A DNA stretch of 64,000 nt from Dyella terrae (GTDB lineage: Bacteria > Pseudomonadota > Gammaproteobacteria > Xanthomonadales > Rhodanobacteraceae): contig NZ_CP089414.1 of NCBI RefSeq assembly GCF_022394535.1, positions 1,116,001 through 1,180,000 of the forward strand, read 5' to 3'. Shown here piece after piece: positions 45,315 to 53,944 of this stretch. A model generated the notes under the pieces. The model ran no database searches, had not been told where the DNA came from, and was given only the letters and a program-made list of their open reading frames with translations. The position numbers and the translations under genes are program-made. Each line of letters starts with the position of its first letter. Positions within the stretch are counted from its first letter, which is position 1.

Positions 45315-45480
45315 GCCTGCCTCCATCATCGTTGGATGCAATATCTGCAACTGAGCGGGCGCAGACGCTATTTCATATTCCAGCCGAAGCAGGCCTGGCC
45401 AGTCACTGCCAGACAGGGCGTTTCAACCCTTCCTTGGGATAGCGCATCTAACGCAGGACTTTACGAACCTCAGCGGGGAG

Positions 45481-46329
45481 ATGTACTTGAACGCCACCTC
45501 GACAGCGCCAGCGAAGCCCTTTGACGGCAAAGACATCCTGTTCGGTATCGCCGCCTGCATTTGCGTGGTGGTGGCGCATGCCATCGCTTACTTGACGCAT
45601 GAATATGCTCACTCCTTCACGGCCTGGGCGCTGGGATGGATGGCCAATCCCCTGGCGATCGACTATGGGCCACCCACGCTTTACAACATCATCTTCCTGG
45701 GCGGCGTTTCGGACAATGTGAACTACGCGCCTATCCTTGCGGGCGGCCATGGACTGGCGGTGGTAGCGATCGCCCTGGCGGGGATGCTCATCGGAAACGC
45801 CGCTCTCTACTATATGCTTTTCCTGGCCGCCCGAACTCGCCTGGTGATGACGCGCCCCGCTCTGTTGGCTGGCATCTTCACCCTCGCCTTGATGTGCGCG
45901 GGCAATGTGTGGGGATACGTTCCCATACGCGGTTTCACCACCCATGCCGACATAGCCATTGCGGCGAGCGGCTTGCACCTGCAAACGTGGGTGATGGGAC
46001 TATGCCTGCTTCCACTTTCACTCCATATTGTCTGGCACTGCCTCTTTCGATTCTTGCCCCAGTGCCTTGATTCCGCCGCGGCGAAATCGGACGTCAGACT
46101 TGTGTTGATCATCACACTCACGGGTTACTGGCTTTTCGTTTTTTACGGTGGTGAAGGCACGAGTGGTGACTATGGGTTGGTGTCACAGCTGCTATCCATC
46201 ACATCCAAGTACTTCCTCTTTCCGCTATCGGTGGCGGCCCTTGTTACGCGCCACCATTCCGCTCGTTCCATGAACAGGTGGCTGAATTCGCAGTCGAAAG
46301 CGGACCTTACAGCCACATCAAATCGGTGA
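45481..46329 (+). CDS. Integral membrane protein with HExxH (M50-like)
   Basis: About 280 residues with six or so hydrophobic segments. HEYAH at residues 40-44 lies inside the first membrane region (LTHEYAHSFTAWALGW), as in site-2/M50 zinc proteases. A second conserved Asp motif could not be fixed. A TTG at 45487 is better spaced from GGGGAG than the ATG at 45481. The last dozen residues (NSQSKADLTATSNR) are encoded by a dispersed palindrome, so the native C-terminus may have been replaced. Protease activity is inferred only. Confidence 0.55.
   Translation: MYLNATSTAPAKPFDGKDILFGIAACICVVVAHAIAYLTHEYAHSFTAWALGWMANPLAIDYGPPTLYNIIFLGGVSDNVNYAPILAGGHGLAVVAIALAGMLIGNAALYYMLFLAARTRLVMTRPALLAGIFTLALMCAGNVWGYVPIRGFTTHADIAIAASGLHLQTWVMGLCLLPLSLHIVWHCLFRFLPQCLDSAAAKSDVRLVLIITLTGYWLFVFYGGEGTSGDYGLVSQLLSITSKYFLFPLSVAALVTRHHSARSMNRWLNSQSKADLTATSNR
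46279..46310 (+). repeat. B-type element forming the 3' end of the M50-like gene
   Basis: GGCTGAATTCGCAGTCGAAA then GCGGACCTTAC, matching the 30811-30904 and 53894-53930 elements. It lies within the coding frame. Confidence 0.7.
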
Positions 46330-46548
46330 TCTAGCCTTGCAGTAATTTAAGCTCACCGGTACCCGGGCCGCTGTAGTTGTCCATCTGACAGACCAAATTT
46401 GGCCAGTACCAACCTTGGTCCGTCCATTCGCGCGGTGCGCTGTCGCAACATCGCCCCACATATGCGTTCGAACAAACAGGTCGACAAGCCTCATCAATCC
46501 CCTTTCCGCCGCTTCATGCTCTGGCTCCCAGTGCGACACAACCGTGCA

Positions 46549-46578
46549 TTGACCATGAAATCCCAGTCGAAAACGGAC
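46549..46578 (+). repeat. B-type element
   Basis: TTGACCATGAAATCCCAG then TCGAAAACGGAC, 32 bases downstream of the stop of the minus-strand beta-lactamase-fold gene. It lies in the 281-base gap, which holds nothing else that I can support. Confidence 0.6.
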
Positions 46579-46610
46579 GTTGGCGGCACGCCACTGTTTG
46601 CGTCAAATGA

Positions 46611-48092
46611 TTACTTCTTGACGCCTCTATCGTCCTGGCCATTTTGGTGGAACACGACGTATTTTACGTGCCCCGCGCTGTCTGGAAAAAATTCAATCTC
46701 GGCGTTCACAACTTTCCAAAAGAACCTGGTTTCCGATTCTGGAAAAACCGGAAACTTGTGTTGATTCGTGGCCTGGGCCATCAGCTGTCCATCCTCAAGC
46801 GTGAAGACGAGGCTGAAGTCCGGTGCCAATTGGTATGTCCCCACATAACGAGCAAGAACGGACCGATCCAACTCGATGGCTGTGCGGACTACGGGTTGAA
46901 AATCCGGCCAAGCGTATGCAGCCGCAATGCCCATCATGACCTGCGAAGCGAGTCGTCCTCCCCCTTTGGCGTTGGTCATGACGACCGCGCCTTCTCCGTT
47001 GTGCTCATATCCAACCAAGAGGCTCTCGAAGCCCTCATCCACACCTCCGTGGGAAAAATAGGGCTCGGTCGGGGAGCCGCCGATCTCAAGACCAAGGCCC
47101 CAATGTCCTTTGCCAGGAGTAAGCATTTGCTTCGTCAAGTCTGGATTGAGCACGTGGTTGGCTTTGCCCTGCAATGACTGCTGGACCTCAAGCACATACC
47201 GAGCGAGATCGGATGGTGTGGTCCACAGACCTGCGGCGGCTTTCTCCGGATAGGTATGTGCGCCGCCGGGAATGGGCTCGTCATTGACACCGTAAGGGGT
47301 CGCCGCCTCGGCCTTGAGCGAAGCCGGCAGGGGCTGCTCATAGGTGCTATGGATCATGCCTATCGGAATCAACACCGTATCGCGAAGCAACTCGGCGAAA
47401 GGTCGTTTTGATGCGTCCAAAAGAAGTTGTTGCATGACGGTGTAACCACCGCCGGAATACTTCCACTGACTACCCGGCACGCTTTCCAGTCGAATGGGCT
47501 CGTTGTTGGCGGGCTTTTCGCCATTCAGCACCTGAACAAGCGTTGGTACGGGAGTATTGGCTGCGTAACCGGGAAAGCCATGCACGGTAAACCCTGCCGT
47601 ATGCGTGAGAAGTTCACGCAAGGTCGCCGCTGCGCCAGGTGCGGCGGGGCTCGCCGGAACCTTCCACGTCGTGAGCACGCTATTCACATCCGAGTCGAGC
47701 GAGAGCTTGCCCTGTTGGACGAGATGAAGAGCAGCCATGGCCGAAATCGGCTTGCTGATCGATCCCGCTTGAAAGAGCGTTTCGGGGGTGATGGGCTCTC
47801 CGCCAATCCGCTCAACACCAAAGCCCTTTGCCCATTCGAGGGCCCCATGGTGAATAACAGCAACGCTTATTCCAGGAACATGTAACTCCTGCATCCGCTC
47901 CGCGAGCGTGTGACAGGAAGGTGGCTCGCCCTTGACGATGACAGGATCCGGAAGACAGGATTCAATTTCATTGATCCGTCGCCCCAAGTCAGTCGGAACA
48001 TGGGTAGTGCCTGGAATCGCCTGACCAAATAAAGGGCCATTGGCAATGCATAGAAACGCACATGCCGCGACAATCTTTGCACGATGAGCCAC
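46611..48092 (-). CDS. Secreted serine hydrolase, class C beta-lactamase fold
   Basis: The 493-residue protein has a signal peptide (about 1-24). The catalytic set is SISK (SxxK) in QAGSISKPISAMA, YSG in QWKYSGGGYTVMQ, and HGG in FSHGGVDEG. A C-terminal DUF3471-like domain (about 395-493) follows. Enzymes of this type act as D-aminopeptidases, esterases or carboxypeptidases more often than as true lactamases. It is a single minus-strand gene with a palindrome element downstream. Confidence 0.88.
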   Translation of the reverse strand: MAHRAKIVAACAFLCIANGPLFGQAIPGTTHVPTDLGRRINEIESCLPDPVIVKGEPPSCHTLAERMQELHVPGISVAVIHHGALEWAKGFGVERIGGEPITPETLFQAGSISKPISAMAALHLVQQGKLSLDSDVNSVLTTWKVPASPAAPGAAATLRELLTHTAGFTVHGFPGYAANTPVPTLVQVLNGEKPANNEPIRLESVPGSQWKYSGGGYTVMQQLLLDASKRPFAELLRDTVLIPIGMIHSTYEQPLPASLKAEAATPYGVNDEPIPGGAHTYPEKAAAGLWTTPSDLARYVLEVQQSLQGKANHVLNPDLTKQMLTPGKGHWGLGLEIGGSPTEPYFSHGGVDEGFESLLVGYEHNGEGAVVMTNAKGGGRLASQVMMGIAAAYAWPDFQPVVRTAIELDRSVLARYVGTYQLAPDFSLVFTLEDGQLMAQATNQHKFPVFPESETRFFWKVVNAEIEFFPDSAGHVKYVVFHQNGQDDRGVKK

Positions 48093-48233
48093 TGGCGCTT
48101 TCCTTTATCCATAAGGGGGAGGCAAAGGCATGAACTACATCTTGGCGGCCACTACTATTTTGTAATCGATCGATAGGATCCGTTCTCGCCCGGACTGGAC
48201 GTTTTACGTAGGTGCCTACTGGACCCTTGAAAC

Positions 48234-48257
48234 GTCTGCTATAGATCGGAAGCGGAC
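48234..48257 (+). repeat. A-type palindrome abutting a stop codon
   Basis: GTCTGCTA, eight bases, AAGCGGAC, one base from the TAA of the minus-strand protease gene. Confidence 0.75.
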
Positions 48258-48258
48258 A

Positions 48259-49110
48259 TTACGGATTAGCGCTTGCAGACATCGCGCCTTCTATCCACTG
48301 GATGTAGCTTGAGGCGCGAACGGCGTACACGATTTCGCCGTAGAGGCCCTCCACGAATGGGCGATCTGATGTCCACTTTTTCAAGAATGGATGGTCCGGA
48401 GGATATTTGCTCCAAGAGGCCAGCCCGACGAGTTGCGTTGAGCTCCCTTCCCCGATGAGCAACGGGCCGCCACTGTCGCCGCTCCCCGTGATGCCTTCAA
48501 GCGGAAGGGCGGACGATGGCGCGTCAAATCGATACCAAACATAGCGCGCGTCGTCACCAACAATCACGTTGAAGGCATGTCGCAGAACGGTGCGATGCGA
48601 GCTTTGAGCGTCCTGGCCTTTGGTGCCATTGCCCGTGGCGCCCTTACCCACAAGCTCCGCGGTCATCCCCACTTCTTTGTTCCCACGATAGATAGGAACA
48701 GGAGTTACATCCGTGACCGGCGACGCGAGTTCGATCAGCGCAATGTCGTCAGATGAGTCCAGAAATGCATGCACCTTGGATAAATCACCAGATGCCAGTG
48801 CCTCCTTGATCAGCTGATCGGGCATCTTCTTGTAACCGGGATGAATGATGACGCGCTTGACCTTGCGCGCTACACCGCCAATAGATACGTCATCCTCCAT
48901 GTCTTGCATTTGCATTGGCGCCGTGTGAGCCGCGGTGACGACCCACTGAGGTGCAATCAGGACACCATGTCCCTCACCAGGCATGTCTACCAATGCGGGA
49001 AATGCGGAAGCCTGGACTCGATACTTGGCATCATCAACGTCTGCTCTGATGACAACGGCTCCGACAGCGGTCGATACAGCTAACAGGCAAAAGGCGAGAC
49101 TCCATTTCAT
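48259..49110 (-). CDS. Secreted trypsin-like serine protease
   Basis: The 283-residue protein has a signal peptide (MKWSLAFCLLAVSTAVGA). The S1 triad is visible: His in VTAAHTAP, Asp in SSDDIALIELASP, and Ser in GSGDSGGPLLIG. It should be a periplasmic or secreted chymotrypsin-fold protease; the specificity pocket was not assigned. I take ATG 49110, ten codons inside the longest frame, since it gives the signal peptide. It is a single gene with a palindrome immediately after its stop. Confidence 0.88.
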   Translation of the reverse strand: MKWSLAFCLLAVSTAVGAVVIRADVDDAKYRVQASAFPALVDMPGEGHGVLIAPQWVVTAAHTAPMQMQDMEDDVSIGGVARKVKRVIIHPGYKKMPDQLIKEALASGDLSKVHAFLDSSDDIALIELASPVTDVTPVPIYRGNKEVGMTAELVGKGATGNGTKGQDAQSSHRTVLRHAFNVIVGDDARYVWYRFDAPSSALPLEGITGSGDSGGPLLIGEGSSTQLVGLASWSKYPPDHPFLKKWTSDRPFVEGLYGEIVYAVRASSYIQWIEGAMSASANP

Positions 49111-49370
49111 TTGCTCATCCTTATCGTTCTCCAGAATCACCGGATCGCAGTCCTAGTGACTGAGCAAACGATATGCCATCTCTAGATCGAGAGGAGCGAT
49201 CATCCGAATCATAGAGTTACGGCAACGTCCCATCGTGTGTCGCAGCGTCCGCGGACACTCCTGCGGACACCACCCGGACAGTCGACGAAGGTAGACCGCC
49301 GAGCGTTCGCCTCATCGTTGATCACACAGTTCGTCACTCATTGATTGGCGCAAATGGTTGCCCGCGCGAT

Positions 49371-49394
49371 GTCCGCTGTGGGTCGGAAGCGGAT
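49371..49394 (+). repeat. A-type palindrome
   Basis: GTCCGCTG, eight bases, AAGCGGAT, 3 bases beyond the restored stop of the small gene at 49398. Confidence 0.75.
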
Positions 49395-49397
49395 ATG

Positions 49398-49676
49398 TTA
49401 AACAATCACAAGATTCGGGTTGTCGTTCAAAGTCCACTGAAAACGAACCGTAAAATCGTCGACGCACTGCTGGCAGACTCAGTAACGCCCATCTGCTGTA
49501 CACCAGCCTACCCGTAGTTCGCCCGGGAGGCCGAGCTTCGAGAACTTGGCCCAGCAGAGAGCGCAATGGTCATGATCGTCTTCGGCGTACGCCGGTGCCC
49601 ATTCGCGACATGTGAGCGTGACGCCAATCAGGTGATCCGCCTGATCGGTCAACCAGCCGTCGTCCTTCTCGGCCAT
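49398..49676 (-). pseudogene. Small Cys-rich protein interrupted by UGA
   Basis: The frame encodes MAEKDDGWLTDQADHLIG and DHDHCALCWAKFS, then RVGWCTADGRY followed by TGA at 49479-49481. Reading through that codon continues with VCQQCVDDFTVRFQWTL to a TAA at 49398-49400. The two CxxC pairs (CALC and CQQC) would make a zinc ribbon, and Trp (TGG) at the stop position would fit, so a TGG to TGA change is likely. About 92 residues if intact. Function unknown. Confidence 0.6.
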
Positions 49677-49695
49677 GTTTCTCCCTTTGAAATCT

Positions 49696-49719
49696 GTCCG
49701 CTTCGGGTCGAAAGCGGAC
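49696..49719 (+). repeat. A-type palindrome (near-consensus)
   Basis: GTCCGCTT, CGGGTCGA, AAGCGGAC. It lies 50 bases after the MFS stop and 19 bases upstream of the small gene's start. Confidence 0.85.
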
Positions 49720-49769
49720 CTTGCGAAGCATCAACAAGGACATCTCCAGCCCCTGATTAATCTGGGTGA

Positions 49770-50999
49770 TCAAGTGATGTTCCTTATCGAAGTACCTCTT
49801 GCGGCGACTGCGCTAATGCAGATCAGAATGCCACCTGCCAGAAGGAACAACGCTGAGACATTCACCAACAACGCGAGGCCTGCCAGACCCATCGAAAGCG
49901 GCGCTATGCCTAGCGAACCCAGAATAAGCACACTGGATACGCGGCCGCGCACTACAGGGTCGATACGCTGCATCACCCAGGCGCCAATATGCACGTTGAC
50001 GAATCCCGCCACGCATCCGATCAACGCCAGCACGCACGCCAGCCAGTAAACCCCCGTGTGCTGCAGACCGATACCGACGAGGCATACGCCCAATGCTGCA
50101 CTACCTCCGAGTATCAGCAAACCTCGCCGTTGAACTTTCCACACGCTAGCCAGCACGGCGCCGGCAAGGGCACCCGCTGCGGCCGCCGATAGCAGCACGC
50201 CATAGGTACTCGCCGAGCCAAGCTCGGTTTTCACCAGGTCCGCAATACCTACTGACAAAGGCCCGGTCACGCACAGGTTCACCACCATCGCCAGCAGCAT
50301 CATGGCGCATAGCGGCGCATCAGCAAGCACATAGGAGATGCCTTGCTTCATGGCCTCGATCGGATGAGTAGAGGACGCCACTCGTTGGGGGTCTGGCAAT
50401 CGCATCAAAGCGATGATCACGACAATGAAGCTCACTGCATCGATGTAGAACGCCGAGGCAACGCCCAGCTTCGCAATCACCAAACCCGCAGCGATAGGCC
50501 CAAGGATGGATGTGAGTTGCCCGGCAACCTGGCTCAGACCCGTGCCGGCCACCAGTTGGTTGCCCCGCAATAGCCAGGGCAGGTAGGCCGATTGCGCCGG
50601 CATGGCGAAGGCGTCGGCGATGCCAAACGCCACTACCAGCAGGTATAGCTGTGCCAGATGAAGGTGACCTTGCGCTGCAAGTACACCGCTCAGCGTCACA
50701 CAAAGCGCGCGAATGACGGCGGTCGTCAGCATGATCCATCGCGCGGAAAGCCGGTCGGCAATCACTCCGCCGACTAACAGCAGCGCGGCACGGGGAATCG
50801 CGCCAGCCATCATCAAGCTGCCCAGCGTGGTCGCCGAACCCAGTTTATCCAGCACCAGCCAAGGCAAGGCGACGAGGTAGAACTGATCCCCCAACAGCGA
50901 AATGGTGCTGCCTGTTAGCCAACGGCGAAAGGCGGCGTTCCGCAGCGGATGCTCACTATTCGCCGGAATCCCAGCGGCTTCGGCGTGCTCAAGGTCCAT
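49770..50999 (-). CDS. MFS transporter
   Basis: The 409-residue protein has about 12 membrane segments and an MFS motif A-like loop (GGVIADRLSARWIM). The start STISLLGDQFYLVALPWLVL resembles the EntS/MefA-type MFS_3 group, so an efflux role for a drug or siderophore-like compound is likely. It is divergent from a TetR gene with a palindromic operator between them, pointing to repression by that regulator and induction by the exported compound. Confidence 0.88.
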   Translation of the reverse strand: MDLEHAEAAGIPANSEHPLRNAAFRRWLTGSTISLLGDQFYLVALPWLVLDKLGSATTLGSLMMAGAIPRAALLLVGGVIADRLSARWIMLTTAVIRALCVTLSGVLAAQGHLHLAQLYLLVVAFGIADAFAMPAQSAYLPWLLRGNQLVAGTGLSQVAGQLTSILGPIAAGLVIAKLGVASAFYIDAVSFIVVIIALMRLPDPQRVASSTHPIEAMKQGISYVLADAPLCAMMLLAMVVNLCVTGPLSVGIADLVKTELGSASTYGVLLSAAAAGALAGAVLASVWKVQRRGLLILGGSAALGVCLVGIGLQHTGVYWLACVLALIGCVAGFVNVHIGAWVMQRIDPVVRGRVSSVLILGSLGIAPLSMGLAGLALLVNVSALFLLAGGILICISAVAARGTSIRNIT

Positions 51000-51016
51000 G
51001 GCCCACCCCTCAATCG

Positions 51017-51042
51017 ATGTAAATGCAAATTTACATTTACAT
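51017..51042. promoter_or_regulatory. TetR operator
   Basis: ATGTAAATG, eight bases, CATTTACAT (perfect 9-bp arms), overlapped by TGTAAATGCAAATTTACA (51018-51035). It lies between the divergent MFS and tetR starts. Confidence 0.75.
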
Positions 51043-51082
51043 TCTTAGCCTGTCTACTACCCCGGTCGACCAGGAATGACCG

Positions 51083-51733
51083 ATGACCAAAACACCCCTC
51101 GCCCCCCGCCAGGCACGCAGTCGTGAATCCGAAACGAAGCTGATCAAAGCGACCGTGGAGGTGCTGGGGCAGTACGGTCTGGAGGGCGCAACCGTTCCGC
51201 GCGTCGCCGAATATGCGGGCCTTACGCCCGGAGCAATCTACCGCCGCTTCCCCGACAAGAACGCGCTGCTAGAGCGATGCATCATTCGTATTCTTGAAGA
51301 CCAACTGGTACACCTGAAAAAGGTGTTCACCATGGAAGTTGCACAGCAAAGCAGCCTCCGAGCACTGGTTGAGGGCATCACGCGCACCATGCTCGCAAGC
51401 TATCGAAAGAACGCCAGACTGATCCGGGCACTGCGGCAGTTCGTGCAGGCCACCGATCATCTAGCGTTCAAACGCCAGGCGATGCAGCTGGAAAACGACA
51501 CCATGGACTACTTTTCGGATGTGCTGATGGTCCATCAGAAGCACATGAGCCACCCGCACCCCAAGTCGGCGTTAACCATGGCCTTCCTTATGGTCTCGGC
51601 GACGCTTGTAGAGCTCCTGGTAGCCGGCGATAACGCAGAAAAATTGCAGTCGATGGTCCCTACCGACGATCAATTTCTGGAGCGCGAACTAGCCCGGATG
51701 TTTCTCAGCTACATCGGGGCGGTCGACTCTTAG
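51083..51733 (+). CDS. TetR-family repressor
   Basis: The 216-residue protein has the N-terminal TetR HTH (LIKATVEVLGQYGLEGATVPRVAEYAGLTPGAIYRRF) and an all-helical ligand domain. It most likely represses itself and the divergent MFS gene through the 51017-51042 palindrome. Its TAG stop is followed at once by a 24-base palindrome. Ligand unknown. Confidence 0.9.
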   Translation: MTKTPLAPRQARSRESETKLIKATVEVLGQYGLEGATVPRVAEYAGLTPGAIYRRFPDKNALLERCIIRILEDQLVHLKKVFTMEVAQQSSLRALVEGITRTMLASYRKNARLIRALRQFVQATDHLAFKRQAMQLENDTMDYFSDVLMVHQKHMSHPHPKSALTMAFLMVSATLVELLVAGDNAEKLQSMVPTDDQFLERELARMFLSYIGAVDS

Positions 51734-51757
51734 GTCTGCTTCGGGTCGGAAGCGGAC
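51734..51757 (+). terminator. A-type palindrome filling the gap between two convergent genes
   Basis: GTCTGCTT, CGGGTCGG, AAGCGGAC. The TetR stop ends at 51733 and the stop of the opposite gene begins at 51758, so the 24-base element is the entire gap. A shared bidirectional terminator is a natural reading, though no T-run is present. Confidence 0.75.
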
Positions 51758-52216
51758 TCAATGTGACCACATTGAGACGGGACCAGGCTTAAGGACCTTT
51801 CCGTCCATGAGTACCCAGCAATCCATCGTTGGCCAGGCACCCGTTGCTGGGCCTGCCGGGGTGAGCCCGTACGTGATGACCCATGCCCAACTATTTAGGA
51901 CCTTTCGCAGACTGACTTCAGTTAGTGCCCAATATTCCTTACCCGTATTACCCAGAACACCCAGGTCAACTTGGCCCGGAGGGATCTTGGCAATGCATTC
52001 CCGGCTCTTAGCAATGGCCTCGGAGGCCGACAGCGGAGGATTTGGCTGCGTTGCCTGATTCCATTTCGGAGCCAGATCGACCATTTCGGCCGTAATGGTG
52101 TACTCGTACCTGTGCCGGCTGCCGTCGAAATACGAAGGGTGAACCTCACTATCGTCACGCGCAGAGGCCGAACACGCGGCGGCCAAAAGAACGGCGGCAG
52201 AAACAAGTCTTGGCAT
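51758..52216 (-). CDS. Secreted hypothetical protein
   Basis: The 152-residue protein has a signal peptide with a possible lipobox (LLAAACSASA), then LSASEAIAKSRECIAKIPPGQVDL and KEYWALTEVSLRKVLNSWAWVITYG. The start at 52216 follows GGAGACGG. No family was recognised. It is the leftmost of five small minus-strand genes, each separated from the next by a palindrome. Confidence 0.65.
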   Translation of the reverse strand: MPRLVSAAVLLAAACSASARDDSEVHPSYFDGSRHRYEYTITAEMVDLAPKWNQATQPNPPLSASEAIAKSRECIAKIPPGQVDLGVLGNTGKEYWALTEVSLRKVLNSWAWVITYGLTPAGPATGAWPTMDCWVLMDGKVLKPGPVSMWSH

Positions 52217-52314
52217 TCCGTCTCCAGGGATCTGTCGGCGCGACTGTTGCCGGCGACGCCGACTCGCTAAGCGATAGAGAACATCCGTAATGGCCAAAAT
52301 CCCCCGTATAAAGT

Positions 52315-52338
52315 GTCCGCTCCGGGTCGAAAGCGGAC
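52315..52338 (+). repeat. A-type palindrome abutting a stop codon
   Basis: GTCCGCTC, CGGGTCGA, AAGCGGAC; the adjacent TAA of the minus-strand gene begins at 52339 with no gap. Confidence 0.8.
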
Positions 52339-53031
52339 TTACGGCGAATTCGATTGCGCTGATGTCCGCGTCATATCTGTGCCGGATACGTGCACGGAGA
52401 TGACGGCTGGAACTGTCGCTACCGGGGTGTCGTAATACAGGTCTACGCGCCCCTTCATTCCCTGATAGAAGACTTCGACTGGCTGCGGCTCGGAAAGGGT
52501 GCCGATCCGCTTAAGGCCTATCGCCTCCAGGTCCGCCTCGGCCTCTCTAAGGGTCAGGGTATCGGCACCACCTATGCACGTCAGGTCGAGATTCGAGGAT
52601 CGGGTGCCATTGATGCGACGCTGCATCCGCTGCCAGGAATACGGATGCGGTGTGGGAGACGGGTCATGATGCAGCTCCAATCGCATCGAAAGTTGGGCGC
52701 CCCCGGTCATTGCGGGCCATCCCGGGACGGCCGAGGGAACCGAATAGGGCGCCTTCCATTCGAGACTACTGATGGTGTCGGTAGAGCTGATGGAAACGGG
52801 CGCAGGAAGCTTGATCTTCGCGATACGCTCCAGGTCCCCGGCGACGATATAGCCGTTATGAGCATCAACCAAGGGCATCAACGCCTTCCACAATCCCCTC
52901 ATACACATCTGAGACGTATTCTCCGGTTTCTCGCCGACAGACGCGCTTTGCCCGATCGCATGGCGTGGCGTCAGGAAGACCAAAAGAGCAACGACGGATA
53001 CGATCAGGCCAAACCTGTTGTCATTGCGCAT
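52339..53031 (-). CDS. Secreted hypothetical protein
   Basis: The 230-residue protein has a signal peptide (MRNDNRFGLIVSVVALLVFL). The mature part includes MCMRGLWKALMPLVDAHNGYI and SNLDLTCIGGADTLTLREAEADLEAIG. I start at 53031 because the 21 codons before it derive from a palindrome. No catalytic motif or family was recognised; it is a probable periplasmic protein. Confidence 0.65.
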   Translation of the reverse strand: MRNDNRFGLIVSVVALLVFLTPRHAIGQSASVGEKPENTSQMCMRGLWKALMPLVDAHNGYIVAGDLERIAKIKLPAPVSISSTDTISSLEWKAPYSVPSAVPGWPAMTGGAQLSMRLELHHDPSPTPHPYSWQRMQRRINGTRSSNLDLTCIGGADTLTLREAEADLEAIGLKRIGTLSEPQPVEVFYQGMKGRVDLYYDTPVATVPAVISVHVSGTDMTRTSAQSNSP

Positions 53032-53057
53032 GGGCAACCTTGTCGAATGTTCCCGGG

Positions 53058-53081
53058 GGCCGCTGTGGGTCGAAAGCGGAC
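53058..53081 (+). repeat. A-type palindrome
   Basis: GGCCGCTG, TGGGTCGA, AAGCGGAC, 33 bases beyond the stop of the 53115-53381 gene. Confidence 0.75.
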
Positions 53082-53114
53082 ATCGTACCCGCAACAGACG
53101 CCTCCACCCCGGCC

Positions 53115-53381
53115 TTAGCGTCCACCCAGAATTTGGTTCTGAAACTGAGCGTACGCTTCTTCCACTTCGGGGAACTCATGAAATGCGCCGTCCGACCAAA
53201 CCATGTATCCGCCGGGAATTTGCCTATCCGGCGGAACCGTCACCTGCTTACTGATGGCTTTTTTAAGAAGCGGGTTCAGTTCGCCCAGCAGAGCCCGGGC
53301 TGCTTCTACGGACGGAGAAAGATCGCCCAAAATCTTCCGTAAGCGCGACGCCTTCAAACATAGAGCTTCCTGATCGATCAC
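53115..53381 (-). CDS. Small hypothetical protein
   Basis: The 88-residue helical protein (LCLKASRLRKILGDLSPSVEAARALLGEL) has an aromatic C-terminal part with GGYMVWSDGAFHEFPEVEEAY. It starts at GTG 53381 with GAGGG upstream. Family not recognised. Confidence 0.6.
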   Translation of the reverse strand: MIDQEALCLKASRLRKILGDLSPSVEAARALLGELNPLLKKAISKQVTVPPDRQIPGGYMVWSDGAFHEFPEVEEAYAQFQNQILGGR

Positions 53382-53413
53382 TCTTTTTCCCTCTTTGACC
53401 TGGGCCCGGCAAG

Positions 53414-53437
53414 GTCCGCTTCGGGTCGAAAGTGGAC
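53414..53437 (+). repeat. A-type palindrome (near-consensus)
   Basis: GTCCGCTT, CGGGTCGA, AAGTGGAC, 33 bases beyond the stop of the 53471-53782 gene. Confidence 0.8.
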
Positions 53438-53470
53438 CTCCTAATCGTACGAATTTCTTGGAGGAGAACG

Positions 53471-53782
53471 TTATAGGCCACCAATAAGGGCGCTAGCTAT
53501 AACGCTTCCGACAAAGACGAGCACAAAGCCCGCAAATGCGAGAACGAAGCGCACGCTCACCTTCTTGAGTCTGAGCGTATCCGAGTTGAGCCCACTCTCA
53601 TGGGCCTTTAGTTGCCAAAGAAACTCGGCCTTTCTTGAGAGCGCGCTGGGTGAACCTATCTTGGCGTACACGTCCGGGTAGCCTTCCCTTAGCCGAAAAA
53701 TAAGCATCGTGCAGGTTATCCACGAACCTATCAGTGAAACGATCGCGCCTATCCAGAGCAAAACCAGCACAAACGTCGGCAT
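53471..53782 (-). CDS. Small membrane protein with two TM helices
   Basis: 103 residues. TM1 is about 4-28 (VLVLLWIGAIVSLIGSWITCTML) and TM2 about 78-100 (FVLAFAGFVLVFVGSVIASAL), with a charged loop between. Family not recognised; inner membrane presumed. Confidence 0.65.
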   Translation of the reverse strand: MPTFVLVLLWIGAIVSLIGSWITCTMLIFRLREGYPDVYAKIGSPSALSRKAEFLWQLKAHESGLNSDTLRLKKVSVRFVLAFAGFVLVFVGSVIASALIGGL

Positions 53783-53893
53783 CCACCCCTCCTACTGCAC
53801 CGAATTTCTCAGCTTGCATCTGAGTATAAGCTTCGGGTGGCGGCATCAACCGGTCCATGCAACGCACTAACGACTGTGCAAGCAGCAGGAGTA

Positions 53894-53930
53894 TTGCATC
53901 GACCGGTTGAGACCGCCGTCGAAAGCAGAC
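53894..53930 (+). repeat. B-type element
   Basis: TTGCATCGACCGGTTGAGAC followed by CGCCGTCGAAAGCAGAC. It closely matches the right side of the 30811-30904 element and ends 14 bases before the stop of the HD-domain gene. Confidence 0.75.
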
Positions 53931-53944
53931 CTTACGATGGCGAC

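Noticed and set aside
45373..45400. Another palindrome copy (CCAGCCGAAGCAGGCCTGG)
   Set aside because: Too few positions match the family arms.
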